This document shows positions 8,432 to 16,562 of a stretch of DNA of 64,000 bases, piece by piece. Every line of letters starts with the position of its first letter. Positions within the stretch are counted from its first letter, which is position 1. The translations under genes were made by a program, and so were the position numbers. The notes under the pieces are model-generated. The model did not search any database. It saw only the letters and a list, made by a program, of their open reading frames with translations, and was not told the origin of the DNA. Where the stretch lies: the NCBI RefSeq assembly GCF_001029435.1, contig NZ_LDOV01000020.1, positions 124,001-188,000 of the forward strand. The letters run 5' to 3'. Source of the DNA: Photobacterium aphoticum (lineage in GTDB: Bacteria > Pseudomonadota > Gammaproteobacteria > Enterobacterales > Vibrionaceae).

Positions 8432-10891
8432 TTACACTCCTAGTTTCCAGCCAAGCGTACGCATGAGGTCCGCAAACACACCGGCGGCCGTCACTTCGGT
8501 GCCCGCACCGTAACCGCGTAATACCAATGGAATTGGCTGGTAGTAACGGCTGTAGAAGGCCAAGGCATTCTCACCGTCTTTGATCTTGAACATCGGGTCA
8601 TCCGGATTCACGGCAGCAATCTTCACCGAGCACTGCCCGTTGTTAATTTCCCCGACATAACGTAATACTTTATTCTCTTCGGCCGCTTCTGCAGACAACT
8701 GGGCGAAATACGCATCCGCTTCCGGCAGACGATCCATGAACGTCTCCACCGAGCCATCCGCATCAAAGCCCGATGGCAAGGCCGCTTCGACCACAACATC
8801 GTCCAGCTCTAACGCCATACCGGCTTCACGTGCCAGGATCAGTAGCTTACGCGCCACATCCATGCCTGACAGATCGTCACGCGGATCCGGCTCCGTGAAG
8901 CCGTTATTGCGAGCTACCGTGGTCGCTTCACTAAAACTCATGCCTTCGTCCAACTTACCGAAGATGTAAGACATCGAGCCAGACAAAATGCCCGAGAAAC
9001 GCTCCAGTTCATCACCGGCGGCCATCAGGTTCTGCAGGTTTTCGATCACCGGCAGACCCGCACCCACTGTGGTGTCGTACATGAACTTACGGCGGGTGGA
9101 GCGCGCCGCCTGACGCAACTGGTGGTAGTACGCCATGCTCGCCGTGTTGGCTTTCTTATTCGGAGTGATCACGTGGAAACCGGCAGCCAAAAAGTCTGCA
9201 TACTGCTCCGCAATGCCTTGGTCTGAAGTACAGTCGATGATCACCGGGTTGATGATGTGGTTACGTTTCACCAATTGGATCATGCGCGCCAGGCTCAATG
9301 GCTCAGCCGCCTCACCCATCAGATCGCGCCAGTTATCCAGCGCCAAGCCACGGCTATCCAGCAGCAAGCCTTTGCTGTTGGCTAAACCACACACGCGGAT
9401 CACAATGCCGTTCTCAGCCAGTTTTGGCTGCTGACGGCGAATTTGATCCACCAGCTCGGCCCCGACGCCACCAACACCGATAACAAACACATCAAGGGTG
9501 TGCTGACTGTTAAAGAGGTTCTCGTGACACGCTTTGACGGACTCAGACACTTTCTCGTCCGGGATCACCGCCGAAATCGCACGCTCTGACGAGCCCTGTG
9601 CAATCGCCACCACGTTGACATCCACCTCGGCCAATGAGGTAAAGAAACGAGAGGCCACGCCACGGGATGTGCGCATACCGTCACCCACCAAAGTCACGAT
9701 GGCCACTTTGTCAGTGAACTCGACCGGCTCCAACAAACCTTCTTTGAGTTCCAGCTCAAAGCTGTTGCGCAGGGCACGCTGGGCTTTAAGTTTGTCGGCA
9801 CTTTCGATACAGAAGCTGATGCTGTATTCCGACGAGGATTGGGTGATCAACACAATCGACACACCGGCAGAGGACATGGCCCCAAACACACGAGCCGCCA
9901 TGCCGACCATGCCTTTCATGCCCGGGCCAGAGACGTTGACCATGGTCAGATCTTTCAGCGTGGTGATGCCCTTGATGTCTAGCTGATCTTCACCGGTGTC
10001 CATACCAATCAGGGTACCGGCGCCTTGTGGGCTGAAGCTGTTTTTGATCAAACACGGAATGTGAAACTGGGCAATCGGCGCGATGGTTTTCGGGTGAAGC
10101 ACAGACGCACCGAAGTAAGAAAGCTCCATCGCTTCTTGATAGCTGAGGGATTTAAGCAGACGCGCATCCGGCACTAAGCGCGGATCGCAACTGTACACGC
10201 CATCCACATCGGTCCAAATCTCACAACACTCGGCACGCAAACACGCTGCCAGCACCGCCGCAGAGTAATCCGAACCGTTACGGCCCAGTGTCACCAACTC
10301 GCCTTTTTCGTTACCGGCGGTGAAGCCCGGCATGATGTGGACATGGCCTTCTTTCAAAGGATGGGCACGGAAGTTTTGGGTCGAGGCTTCAATATCCACA
10401 TGCGCTTCAAGGTAATCGCCGCTGGCCGCCAAATACGCCACCGGATCAATCAGGCTTGCAGCCTGGCCACGCGCTTCCAGCAGTGACTGCATTGCCACAA
10501 TCGATAAGCGCTCACCTTTACTGATGATTTTGGCATAGACGTTATCCGGACACAGCCCAAGCAACTTAATGCCGTGGACATATTGCTTGAGTTGGCCAAG
10601 CGAGCTGGCCAGTTTGGCATCCATCGCGACTTTGTCGAAATCCGGTGCGATGGCTTTCAGACCGGTAAAGAGGTCGTTGAATACTGTTTCTAAATCTTTG
10701 ATCTGCAATTCAGCTTCACCGTGCTGAATACTGTTTTCAATCACTGATACCAGCTTATTGGTGACTTTGCCCGGTGCGGAAAGCACCACAGACACCGCCC
10801 CTTGCTGGGCATTATTTGCAATGATGTCGGCCGCTCTTGCAAAACGGTCGGCATCCGCCAACGATGATCCGCCAAACTTTAATACTCGCAT
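8432..10891 (-). CDS. thrA: Bifunctional aspartokinase I / homoserine dehydrogenase I
   Basis: Fused enzyme catalysing the first and third steps from aspartate to threonine. It has 819 residues. The N-terminal aspartokinase starts [16 protein letters not shown] (the KFGGSS motif), followed by [14 protein letters not shown]. Two ACT regulatory segments lie in the middle ([12 protein letters not shown] and [13 protein letters not shown]). The C-terminal homoserine dehydrogenase has the Rossmann motif [12 protein letters not shown] near residue 470 and ends with the catalytic region including GLPVIENL and [13 protein letters not shown]. Threonine feedback inhibition is a property of this family. 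It is the first structural gene of thrLABC, about 65 bases downstream of the attenuator. Confidence 0.98.
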   Translation of the reverse strand: MRVLKFGGSSLADADRFARAADIIANNAQQGAVSVVLSAPGKVTNKLVSVIENSIQHGEAELQIKDLETVFNDLFTGLKAIAPDFDKVAMDAKLASSLGQLKQYVHGIKLLGLCPDNVYAKIISKGERLSIVAMQSLLEARGQAASLIDPVAYLAASGDYLEAHVDIEASTQNFRAHPLKEGHVHIMPGFTAGNEKGELVTLGRNGSDYSAAVLAACLRAECCEIWTDVDGVYSCDPRLVPDARLLKSLSYQEAMELSYFGASVLHPKTIAPIAQFHIPCLIKNSFSPQGAGTLIGMDTGEDQLDIKGITTLKDLTMVNVSGPGMKGMVGMAARVFGAMSSAGVSIVLITQSSSEYSISFCIESADKLKAQRALRNSFELELKEGLLEPVEFTDKVAIVTLVGDGMRTSRGVASRFFTSLAEVDVNVVAIAQGSSERAISAVIPDEKVSESVKACHENLFNSQHTLDVFVIGVGGVGAELVDQIRRQQPKLAENGIVIRVCGLANSKGLLLDSRGLALDNWRDLMGEAAEPLSLARMIQLVKRNHIINPVIIDCTSDQGIAEQYADFLAAGFHVITPNKKANTASMAYYHQLRQAARSTRRKFMYDTTVGAGLPVIENLQNLMAAGDELERFSGILSGSMSYIFGKLDEGMSFSEATTVARNNGFTEPDPRDDLSGMDVARKLLILAREAGMALELDDVVVEAALPSGFDADGSVETFMDRLPEADAYFAQLSAEAAEENKVLRYVGEINNGQCSVKIAAVNPDDPMFKIKDGENALAFYSRYYQPIPLVLRGYGAGTEVTAAGVFADLMRTLGWKLGV

Positions 10892-10956
10892 TCCCTACTC
10901 CCAACGTCCTAATTTTTGCTTCCGCCACAGCGACAGAAGAATTCAATATTCGGGTC

Positions 10957-10993
10957 AAAAAAAAGCCCACATCGGGTGGATGTGGGCTTTTTC
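10957..10993 (-). terminator. Threonine operon attenuator
   Basis: Read on the minus strand, AAAGCCCACATC pairs with GATGTGGGCTTT around CACCC and is followed by a run of nine Ts. It lies between the leader peptide gene and thrA. Read-through is expected only when ribosomes stall at Thr or Ile codons in the leader. Confidence 0.9.
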
Positions 10994-11012
10994 CTGCAAT
11001 TCTTTTTGCGTA

Positions 11013-11081
11013 TCAGCCCACCCCAGCAACCATGGTGCCGGTAATCGTGATAATGGTGGTGGTGCCGATAGCGTTGTACAT
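11013..11081 (-). CDS. thrL: thr operon leader peptide
   Basis: A 22-residue attenuation peptide. On the minus strand it starts at 11081 with ATG TAC AAC GCT ATC GGC and reads MYNAIG, then a run of Thr and Ile codons (TTTIITITGT, residues 7-16), ending MVAGVG and TGA. Six Thr and four Ile codons in 22 explain control by charged tRNA-Thr and tRNA-Ile, as in E. coli. AGGA lies 5 bases before the start. The stop codon is about 20 bases before the attenuator hairpin, the expected geometry. Confidence 0.93.
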   Translation of the reverse strand: MYNAIGTTTIITITGTMVAGVG

Positions 11082-11411
11082 AACTGTCCTGAAGCGTTGT
11101 TAAAATAACCTGTCTGTATCTACGTTTACCGGAATCACTGTGGCGAGTCAACCATCAATTTCTTCAGGTTCGTGTATTTATTCATCACAGACGGTAAGAT
11201 TTCTGTCTAAAAAGCCAGCAGAACACGGATAATTTTACGCAAGGGTGAACATCCGGTGCTATGACTATCCTTAGGCGATTCCCTCGAATAATGCCCCTGC
11301 TCCCCCCCTCGGTAATGCATGAATAGGGACGGCATGGACAGATAGGTAGTGCATGAGACAGGGACAGATGGGAAGCCTCGCTTTTTCACAAAGAGTCACA
11401 GGAGGAACCGC
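11082..11411. other. Divergent thr / aceK promoter region
   Basis: This 330-base spacer holds the thr promoter on the minus strand, probably TTGACT (complement of 11146-11151) and TAAACG (complement of 11123-11128) with a 17-base gap. The -10 match is weak, so this is tentative. On the plus strand the end of the spacer carries the strong aceK ribosome-binding site AGGAGG at 11400-11405. I see no operator that I can name. Confidence 0.4.
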
Positions 11412-13175
11412 ATGGCTGCTGCTATGGAACAACTCGTTGCCCATACCATCTTACAAGGCTTTGATGCCATGTACGGCCGCTTCCTGGATGTCACGGGGGG
11501 CGCACAGGAGCGCTTTGAATCGCAAGACTGGCCAGCGGTTCAACTGGCGCTGAAGACCCGTATCTCGTTTTACGATCACCACGTCGGGCTGGTGACACAG
11601 CAAATCACCATCATGCTCGGCCACCGTTATGCCAACCACACGTTTCTGATGGCGGTCAAAACGGCCTATGAAGATTTGCTGCTGGATTACCCTCGCTATG
11701 AAATAGCAGAAAGTTTCTTTAATTCAGTCTATTGCCGCATTTTCGCCCACCGCCATATTAACCGTGATAAGTTGTTTGTACACAGCTCACAGGCCGGTCG
11801 TATTCCCTCTTACCCCACGGCGCTGACCCGGCTCTATAACACCGGCGCCGGCTTGCCCGTCTTACTGGAGCGGGTGTTGGATGACACCCCCTTCAATCTG
11901 CCGTGGGAAGATAAGGCCCGTGACATTGCCGCCATTACGGAGCGTCTGCGCCATGAATGGGATCAGGCATCGCCACCGCCGGTGATAGAGATGATCCGCG
12001 AGCCGTTTTTCCGCAACAAGGCGGCTTATCTGATTGGCCGTATTCGCTTTGATGATCACCAGAGCCTGCCACTGGTACTGCCGGTGCTGACCACGCCGCA
12101 ACGTACGTTGTATATCGATGCCTGCCTGTGTCAGGTGGATGATGTCAGTATTTTATTCGGCTTCGCCCGCTCTTATTTTATGGTCTACGCCCCGGCCCCG
12201 GCCGCGTTAGTGCGCTTTTTGGGGGAGCTGATCCCCAACAAAACCAAGGCCGAGCTCTACACCGCCATTGGCTGTCAAAAGCACGGTAAGACCGAGCTCT
12301 ACCGCGAGTTTCTCCACCATATGGAGCATTCCAACGATAAGTTTGTGCTCGCACCGGGGATCAAAGGCATGGTGATGTCAGTGTTTACCCTGCCGTCTTA
12401 CGACTTTGTATTTAAGATCATCAAAGACAAATTTGCACCACAAAAAGACATCAGTCATGCCGTCGTCAGAGAGAAATACCGGCTGGTAAAAGAACACGAC
12501 CGCGTAGGCCGTATGGCCGATACTCAGGAATACCGTAACTTTGCCTTCGATCGCCACCGCTTCAGTGATGAATTGCTGGAAGAATTACAAGCCGTTGCCC
12601 CATCAAATTTGGATGTCACGGATGAATACGTGATCATCAAACACCTCTACACCGAACGGCGCATGATCCCGTTCAACCTGTACATTGAACAGGCCAATGA
12701 TGACGACCTGCGCCATGCAGTCGATGAGTACGGTAACGCCATTAAACAACTGGCGGCGGCCAACATTTTTCCCGGCGATATGCTGTTTAAAAACTTCGGT
12801 GTCACCCGCCACAAACGCGTGGTGTTCTATGACTATGATGAAATCAGCTATATGACAGAAATGCACTTTCGCCGCATTCCACCGCCCCGCTATCCGGAAG
12901 ATGAGATGGCTGCCGAGCCGTGGTACAGCGTGGGCGTCAATGATGTGTTTCCGGAAGAATTTCGCACGTTTTTGCTGATCAATCCCAAAGTGCGCGCGCT
13001 GTTTAACGAGCTGCACAGCGATCTGTTTGAACCGGAATATTGGCAACGATTACAACAAAATATCACCGAAGGGCAATTTGAGGATGTGTTCCCTTACGGA
13101 CAAGGACATCGCTTCTTTCACGCCGAGAATGGCGCAAAAAGTGACGCAGAAAATGGCGAGAAGATCTCATCATAG
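11412..13175 (+). CDS. aceK: Isocitrate dehydrogenase kinase/phosphatase
   Basis: Bifunctional enzyme that phosphorylates isocitrate dehydrogenase to divert carbon into the glyoxylate shunt and reverses this when flux is needed in the TCA cycle. It has 587 residues, close to the usual 575-600. The ATP-binding segment [21 protein letters not shown] and the kinase region [24 protein letters not shown] are intact. The start at 11412 has AGGAGG 6 bases upstream; the frame extends 21 codons further up, without a ribosome-binding site. The usual partners aceB and aceA are not adjacent: the divergent neighbour is the thr operon. The gene is therefore an independent unit here. Confidence 0.97.
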   Translation: MAAAMEQLVAHTILQGFDAMYGRFLDVTGGAQERFESQDWPAVQLALKTRISFYDHHVGLVTQQITIMLGHRYANHTFLMAVKTAYEDLLLDYPRYEIAESFFNSVYCRIFAHRHINRDKLFVHSSQAGRIPSYPTALTRLYNTGAGLPVLLERVLDDTPFNLPWEDKARDIAAITERLRHEWDQASPPPVIEMIREPFFRNKAAYLIGRIRFDDHQSLPLVLPVLTTPQRTLYIDACLCQVDDVSILFGFARSYFMVYAPAPAALVRFLGELIPNKTKAELYTAIGCQKHGKTELYREFLHHMEHSNDKFVLAPGIKGMVMSVFTLPSYDFVFKIIKDKFAPQKDISHAVVREKYRLVKEHDRVGRMADTQEYRNFAFDRHRFSDELLEELQAVAPSNLDVTDEYVIIKHLYTERRMIPFNLYIEQANDDDLRHAVDEYGNAIKQLAAANIFPGDMLFKNFGVTRHKRVVFYDYDEISYMTEMHFRRIPPPRYPEDEMAAEPWYSVGVNDVFPEEFRTFLLINPKVRALFNELHSDLFEPEYWQRLQQNITEGQFEDVFPYGQGHRFFHAENGAKSDAENGEKISS

Positions 13176-13269
13176 ACATAGGCGCATGTCTTTTTCGAGC
13201 AAGATCACCTAGTATTATTTTGCTAACTAGGAAGTCAAATAAATCATAATCGAACAGGGAAGGTGATCC

Positions 13270-13728
13270 ATGCGCTTAAAGCTAATCACAGCGACCCTGC
13301 TAGTAGTGGCATGTCAAACAACTGCAGCAGAGCACAGCTTACTCGACAAGGCTGATGATCACTCGTCATCGGGCTGGTTTCTGTCGTCTCAATCTCGCGG
13401 CGCCGAGCAATTCGATCTCTGGCAGATCGACAGCGGCTATGCCTATGCGATCACCGATAACACCGCCCTCTACCTCAGCACACGCCTGAAAACCGGTAAC
13501 GAGCGTCAGTCTGCCAGTCGCGGCCTGTTATCGGGCGTGAAATACCATTTCACCCCACGCCTTAGCCTGCAAAGTGCGGTGACCTCTGAAACGCAAGATC
13601 GCGACACCACATTAGGGGTGGAAGTCTCCAGCCAGTATGAAGTGAGTGAGCGCATCAATCTGCATGCGACAATGGATTACGAAGCGCTAGAGCAAGTCTA
13701 TCAATTGGGGATTGGCTTTAAGTTCTGA
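13270..13728 (+). CDS. Small predicted outer-membrane protein, unknown function
   Basis: Exported protein of 152 residues that I do not recognise. The N-terminus MRLKLITATLLVVAC is a signal peptide. It can be read either as a lipoprotein signal (lipobox VVAC, Cys15 with Gln at +2) or as a signal-peptidase-I substrate cut in TTAAEHS. The rest is rich in alternating polar and hydrophobic short segments (YAYAITDNTALYLSTRL, SGVKYHFTPRLSLQSAV, GVEVSSQYEVSERINLHATM) and ends in GIGFKF, with the C-terminal Phe typical of outer-membrane beta-barrels. A small barrel of six to eight strands is the likely fold. AAGGTGA precedes the ATG. It is a single gene with its own terminator. Confidence 0.75.
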   Translation: MRLKLITATLLVVACQTTAAEHSLLDKADDHSSSGWFLSSQSRGAEQFDLWQIDSGYAYAITDNTALYLSTRLKTGNERQSASRGLLSGVKYHFTPRLSLQSAVTSETQDRDTTLGVEVSSQYEVSERINLHATMDYEALEQVYQLGIGFKF

Positions 13729-13775
13729 TCCTCATCACGCCAATAACTAGACACAAACAACAATACATAAACTAC

Positions 13776-13806
13776 AAAGAGGGACGCCATGGCGTCCCTC
13801 TTTGTT
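13776..13806. terminator. Bidirectional terminator (perfect 28-base palindrome)
   Basis: AAAGAGGGACGCCA (13776-13789) is directly followed by its reverse complement TGGCGTCCCTCTTT (13790-13803). It lies between the small outer-membrane protein and the convergent RraA-like gene. Confidence 0.85.
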
Positions 13807-13841
13807 CACACGCGGTTTTGCCCCCGATCCCACGCATCCTG

Positions 13842-14354
13842 CTACGACAGCACCGATAAATCCAACGGCTTTTGGCTGAAGATCACCCCGTTACGATCGG
13901 CATACAGCATGTCACCAGGATAAATCAGCGTTTCCACCACGGTCAGCGTGACGTTCTCTTCCCCGGTTTGCCGTTTCACGGTTTTGATCGGGCTGGTGCC
14001 CATCGCCTGCACCCCCAGATCCAGCGTCGCGAGAGTCCCCACATCACGCACAACCCCGTGTACCACAATCCCTTCCCAACCGTTTTTCTGCGCCAACAGC
14101 GCCAGTTGATCGCCCAGTAATGCCTTGGTGCTGCTGCCGTGACCATCAATGAACAAGACCTTGCCTTTACCCGGCCGCGAGACGATATCCCGCACCAGGC
14201 TATTATCTTCAAAACAACGCAATGTCACGGTTTCACCGAAGAAGACGTCGCGTCCCCCGAAGCTGTGCAAGGACAACGGTAACCAGCGTACATCCTCCTC
14301 ATAGTGATCACACAAGTCTGGGGTCAAATCTTTTAATTCTATGCGTTTATCCAT
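13842..14354 (-). CDS. RraA-like protein, possibly an oxaloacetate/HMG aldolase
   Basis: A 170-residue protein of the RraA / 4-hydroxy-4-methyl-2-oxoglutarate aldolase fold. Shared features are TPDLCDHYEEDV near the N-terminus, SFGGRDVFFGETVTLRCFEDN, VLFIDGHGSSTKALLGD and YADRNGVIFS. The key difference from true RraA, the RNase E inhibitor, is the motif GVVRDVGTL with Arg103-Asp104. The Asp is the metal-binding residue of the aldolases and is Gln in E. coli RraA. The protein may therefore be a divalent-metal aldolase or decarboxylase rather than an RNase regulator. AGGAAGGG lies upstream of the ATG. It is a single gene. Confidence 0.75.
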   Translation of the reverse strand: MDKRIELKDLTPDLCDHYEEDVRWLPLSLHSFGGRDVFFGETVTLRCFEDNSLVRDIVSRPGKGKVLFIDGHGSSTKALLGDQLALLAQKNGWEGIVVHGVVRDVGTLATLDLGVQAMGTSPIKTVKRQTGEENVTLTVVETLIYPGDMLYADRNGVIFSQKPLDLSVLS

Positions 14355-14799
14355 TTCACACCCTTCCTATTAACCATCAACACATTGCTTCGTTAAGTGT
14401 AGAGAAGCTCTGACCAATCACCCAATCTTTGTCCCTTTCTCCGCATTTTGCCGCTTTTCTGTCACACGCCGTCTGGCCATACGGGTAGACAATTCTCCGG
14501 TTAAATGAAGATAAAATGTTACAGTTCAGACTCAAAATTCAAGGAATGTACCGTTTTCGGCGCATTTTATTGCTGCCAAGTGGCAGATATTGTTGCGAAG
14601 AACCATGCAGGTCGACACAAATGCTGTTAGAATTGCAAGGCAAGGGTAAACAAGGTGTTACTTATACTTAATAAGTATCGATGGGTTGCTACACGGTGAC
14701 CAGAATGCTTCACAGATCCACCCTCACACCTTGGGCGCGATGCGTTTTTTTGTAGCGAATGTTACACAAAGTGAAGAGTCGTAATACACTTCATCCTGT
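14355..14799. other. Spacer upstream of arcA regulatory region
   Basis: No gene is apparent. It contains the inverted repeat CTGCCA-AG-TGGCAG at 14573-14586 and the perfect 15-base palindrome ATACTTAATAAGTAT at 14664-14678, both of which could be operators. The FNR-type site and the arcA leader follow to the right. Confidence 0.4.
14664..14678. promoter_or_regulatory. 15-base perfect palindrome, candidate operator
   Basis: ATACTTA-A-TAAGTAT is a perfect dyad with a single central base, 122 bases upstream of the FNR-type site. Its sequence does not match an operator consensus that I know. Confidence 0.4.
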
Positions 14800-14813
14800 T
14801 TGATATAAATCAA
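14800..14813 (+). promoter_or_regulatory. FNR-binding site upstream of arcA
   Basis: TTGATATAAATCAA is a perfect FNR dyad. It lies 297 bases before the arcA start codon. E. coli arcA is activated by FNR and has long leaders, so this site fits anaerobic activation of a distal arcA promoter. I cannot identify a convincing -10 element downstream of it. Confidence 0.75.
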
Positions 14814-14870
14814 CAAAACGCACAATAGCAGGCTCGAAACAAGCGTCAAACATTGTTAGAGAGCTGTTAA

Positions 14871-15109
14871 GTGAATACAATTGCAGCCATCCCATGGAGA
14901 TTGTAGCCAATGCCCTAGATATTGGGCTTTTTCAGGGTTATACCTTCACGCTATGAAGGCCTGAATAAATGGATGGCGTACCCGACAGGAGAGTTCGATG
15001 CGGTTCTGCCAGCATTTTGATCAAGACTTTTCCTGTATGTGAATTTTTTTATAGAATTTAACTATTCTGTTTTTGATCAGATTCCGTTTTTTGAACTTAG
15101 GTACTGCCA
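14871..15109 (+). other. Structured arcA leader with terminator-like hairpin
   Basis: Downstream of the FNR site the leader has several RNA elements. A weak GTG mini-ORF of 11 codons (14871-14906) ends at the base of a hairpin, AGCCAAT (14905-14911) with ATTGG(G)CT (14921-14928), followed by TTTT, which looks like an intrinsic terminator. A second hairpin follows, CCTTCA (14943-14948) with TGAAGG (14954-14959), flanked by CAGG and CCTG. Then comes a Shine-Dalgarno-preceded mini-ORF at 14998-15042, a T run and an AT-rich dyad AGAAT/ATTCT just before the arcA ribosome-binding site. The layout resembles attenuation, but nothing here is a known leader class. Confidence 0.45.
14998..15042 (+). CDS. 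Putative 14-residue leader peptide of arcA
   Basis: A mini-ORF reads MRFCQHFDQDFSCM and stops at TGA, 67 bases before arcA. The strong ribosome-binding sequence AGGAGAG (14987-14993) is well placed before its ATG, which is the main reason to take it seriously. The peptide has three Phe and two Cys codons in 14. It is followed by seven Ts. Whether it is translated and controls arcA is unknown. It could be a chance ORF, since ORFs of this size are frequent. Confidence 0.4.
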   Translation: MRFCQHFDQDFSCM

Positions 15110-15829
15110 ATGCAAACCCCTCACATTCTAATTGTAGAAGACGAGCACGTAACACGTAACACCCTGAAGAGCATCTTTGAAGCTGAAGGTTACACAGTAT
15201 TTGAAGCGAACGATGGCGCAGAAATGCACCAGATGCTTTCAGAGCACCCAGTGCATTTGGTTATCATGGACATCAACCTTCCGGGTAAAAACGGCCTGCT
15301 GCTAGCGCGCGAACTGCGTGAACAAGGCGACATGGCGCTGATGTTCCTAACCGGTCGTGATAACGAAGTGGATAAGATCCTAGGTCTTGAAATCGGTGCT
15401 GATGACTACATCACTAAACCATTCAACCCTCGTGAACTGACTATCCGTGCACGCAACCTGCTGACTCGCGCAATGAACCAAGGCTTGCCAACTGAAGACA
15501 AGCGTCTGGTTGAGCGTTACGAGTTCAACGGTTGGTCACTGGAAATCAACAGCCGTTCACTGGTAAGCCCAAGTGGCGACCAGTTCAAGCTACCACGTTC
15601 TGAGTTCCGTGCCCTGCTTCACTTCTGTGAAAACCCAGGCAAGATCCAGACCCGTGCTGAACTGCTGAAGAAAATGACAGGTCGTGAGCTGAAGCCACAT
15701 GACCGTACGGTTGACGTGACGATTCGTCGTATCCGTAAGCACTTTGAATCTGTTGCTGATACCCCAGAAATCATCGCAACCATTCACGGTGAAGGTTACC
15801 GCTTCTGTGGTGATCTAGAAGAAGAATAA
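15110..15829 (+). CDS. arcA: Aerobic respiration control response regulator ArcA
   Basis: OmpR-family response regulator of 239 residues. In its phosphorylated form it represses aerobic respiratory genes and activates fermentative ones under low oxygen. The receiver domain covers residues 1-120, with acidic pocket Glu10-Asp11, phospho-acceptor Asp54 (VIMDINLPG) and Lys in TKPFNP. The winged-helix DNA-binding domain covers about 135-235 ([36 protein letters not shown]). Its partner kinase arcB lies 0.7 kb downstream on the other strand, unlike in E. coli where the two genes are far apart. Codon use is of the highly expressed type. A perfect FNR site and long leader upstream suggest anaerobic and post-initiation control. 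Confidence 0.99.
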   Translation: MQTPHILIVEDEHVTRNTLKSIFEAEGYTVFEANDGAEMHQMLSEHPVHLVIMDINLPGKNGLLLARELREQGDMALMFLTGRDNEVDKILGLEIGADDYITKPFNPRELTIRARNLLTRAMNQGLPTEDKRLVERYEFNGWSLEINSRSLVSPSGDQFKLPRSEFRALLHFCENPGKIQTRAELLKKMTGRELKPHDRTVDVTIRRIRKHFESVADTPEIIATIHGEGYRFCGDLEEE

Positions 15830-15854
15830 GCCCAGCGCTTATCTTAAAGACAAA

Positions 15855-15888
15855 AAACAAGGCGCCTTTCGGCGCCTTGTTTGTTTTT
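15855..15888. terminator. Terminator after arcA
   Basis: AAACAAGGCGCC at 15855-15866 pairs with GGCGCCTTGTTT at 15871-15882 around TTTC, followed by GTTTTT. It also lies 14 bases past the 3' end of the convergent lipoprotein-like gene. Confidence 0.92.
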
Positions 15889-15902
15889 CCGCGTTACCGC
15901 TA

Positions 15903-16562
15903 TCAAAAGACCTGCGCAATCACGACCTGCTTTTGGATCACGGTGTGCTCCTGACCTTGGAACAGCACCGTCACAGCCACATTCACCGTGCTGCTCGGTT
16001 GCCATTCCGGCCCGCCCCGTAATGCCACTTCCAGGCTCTTATTGCCGTCTTTGCGAATCTCCAAATGCTGTTGTACCAACCACTGTTCATCACCTTGCTC
16101 TATCAGCACTTGGGTGATCTCAATGCCTTTCGGCAGCGGCTGGTGATCCGCCGCCAACAAGCGAATGGAGGCAAACAGTTTACGCGCCGGATTGGCGCCA
16201 TCATCACCGATCACCGGCATGCTGTTCAGCCACAACTCGCTGCCCAGATGTAACGGCACCTCCCCTAACACCACCTGCTCCGGTGACTGCCAGATATCCA
16301 CCGCTTCCGGCAATTGCACTGGCGTGGATGACTCCGCGCGCTCTGGTGTTTTGTCCGAAGACGTCTCGGTCTCCGTTTCAGTTTGTACCGTTTCGGCCGA
16401 GGATTCACTTGAGACCGGTTGACGCTCGTCGCATCCCATCAGCCCTAACACACTCATGCAGCCCAGCAACCCAATACAACCTTGCTTCCACGCCGCCTGT
16501 TGGCTGACCTTACCGGTCTGCGTCACCCGTTGTCCGGTGCTTCTTTCACGTCGCCTTCTCAT
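15903..16562 (-). CDS. Predicted inner-membrane lipoprotein coupled to arcB, unknown function
   Basis: A 219-residue protein of unknown function. It has a long basic N-region (MRRRRERSTGQR, residues 1-12), then a hydrophobic stretch ending in the lipobox LMGC with Cys44. Asp45 follows at +2, the classical signal for retention in the inner membrane. A Ser/Thr/Glu-rich linker (about 49-75, with TETETETSS) leads to a beta-rich domain at 80-219. The start at 16562 is chosen because ATGA overlaps the arcB stop codon and GGAGAAG precedes it. A start nine codons upstream is possible. Overlap with arcB implies translational coupling and a link to ArcB or to its regulation. The unusually long N-region before the hydrophobic core makes lipidation likely but not certain. 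Confidence 0.7.
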   Translation of the reverse strand: MRRRRERSTGQRVTQTGKVSQQAAWKQGCIGLLGCMSVLGLMGCDERQPVSSESSAETVQTETETETSSDKTPERAESSTPVQLPEAVDIWQSPEQVVLGEVPLHLGSELWLNSMPVIGDDGANPARKLFASIRLLAADHQPLPKGIEITQVLIEQGDEQWLVQQHLEIRKDGNKSLEVALRGGPEWQPSSTVNVAVTVLFQGQEHTVIQKQVVIAQVF

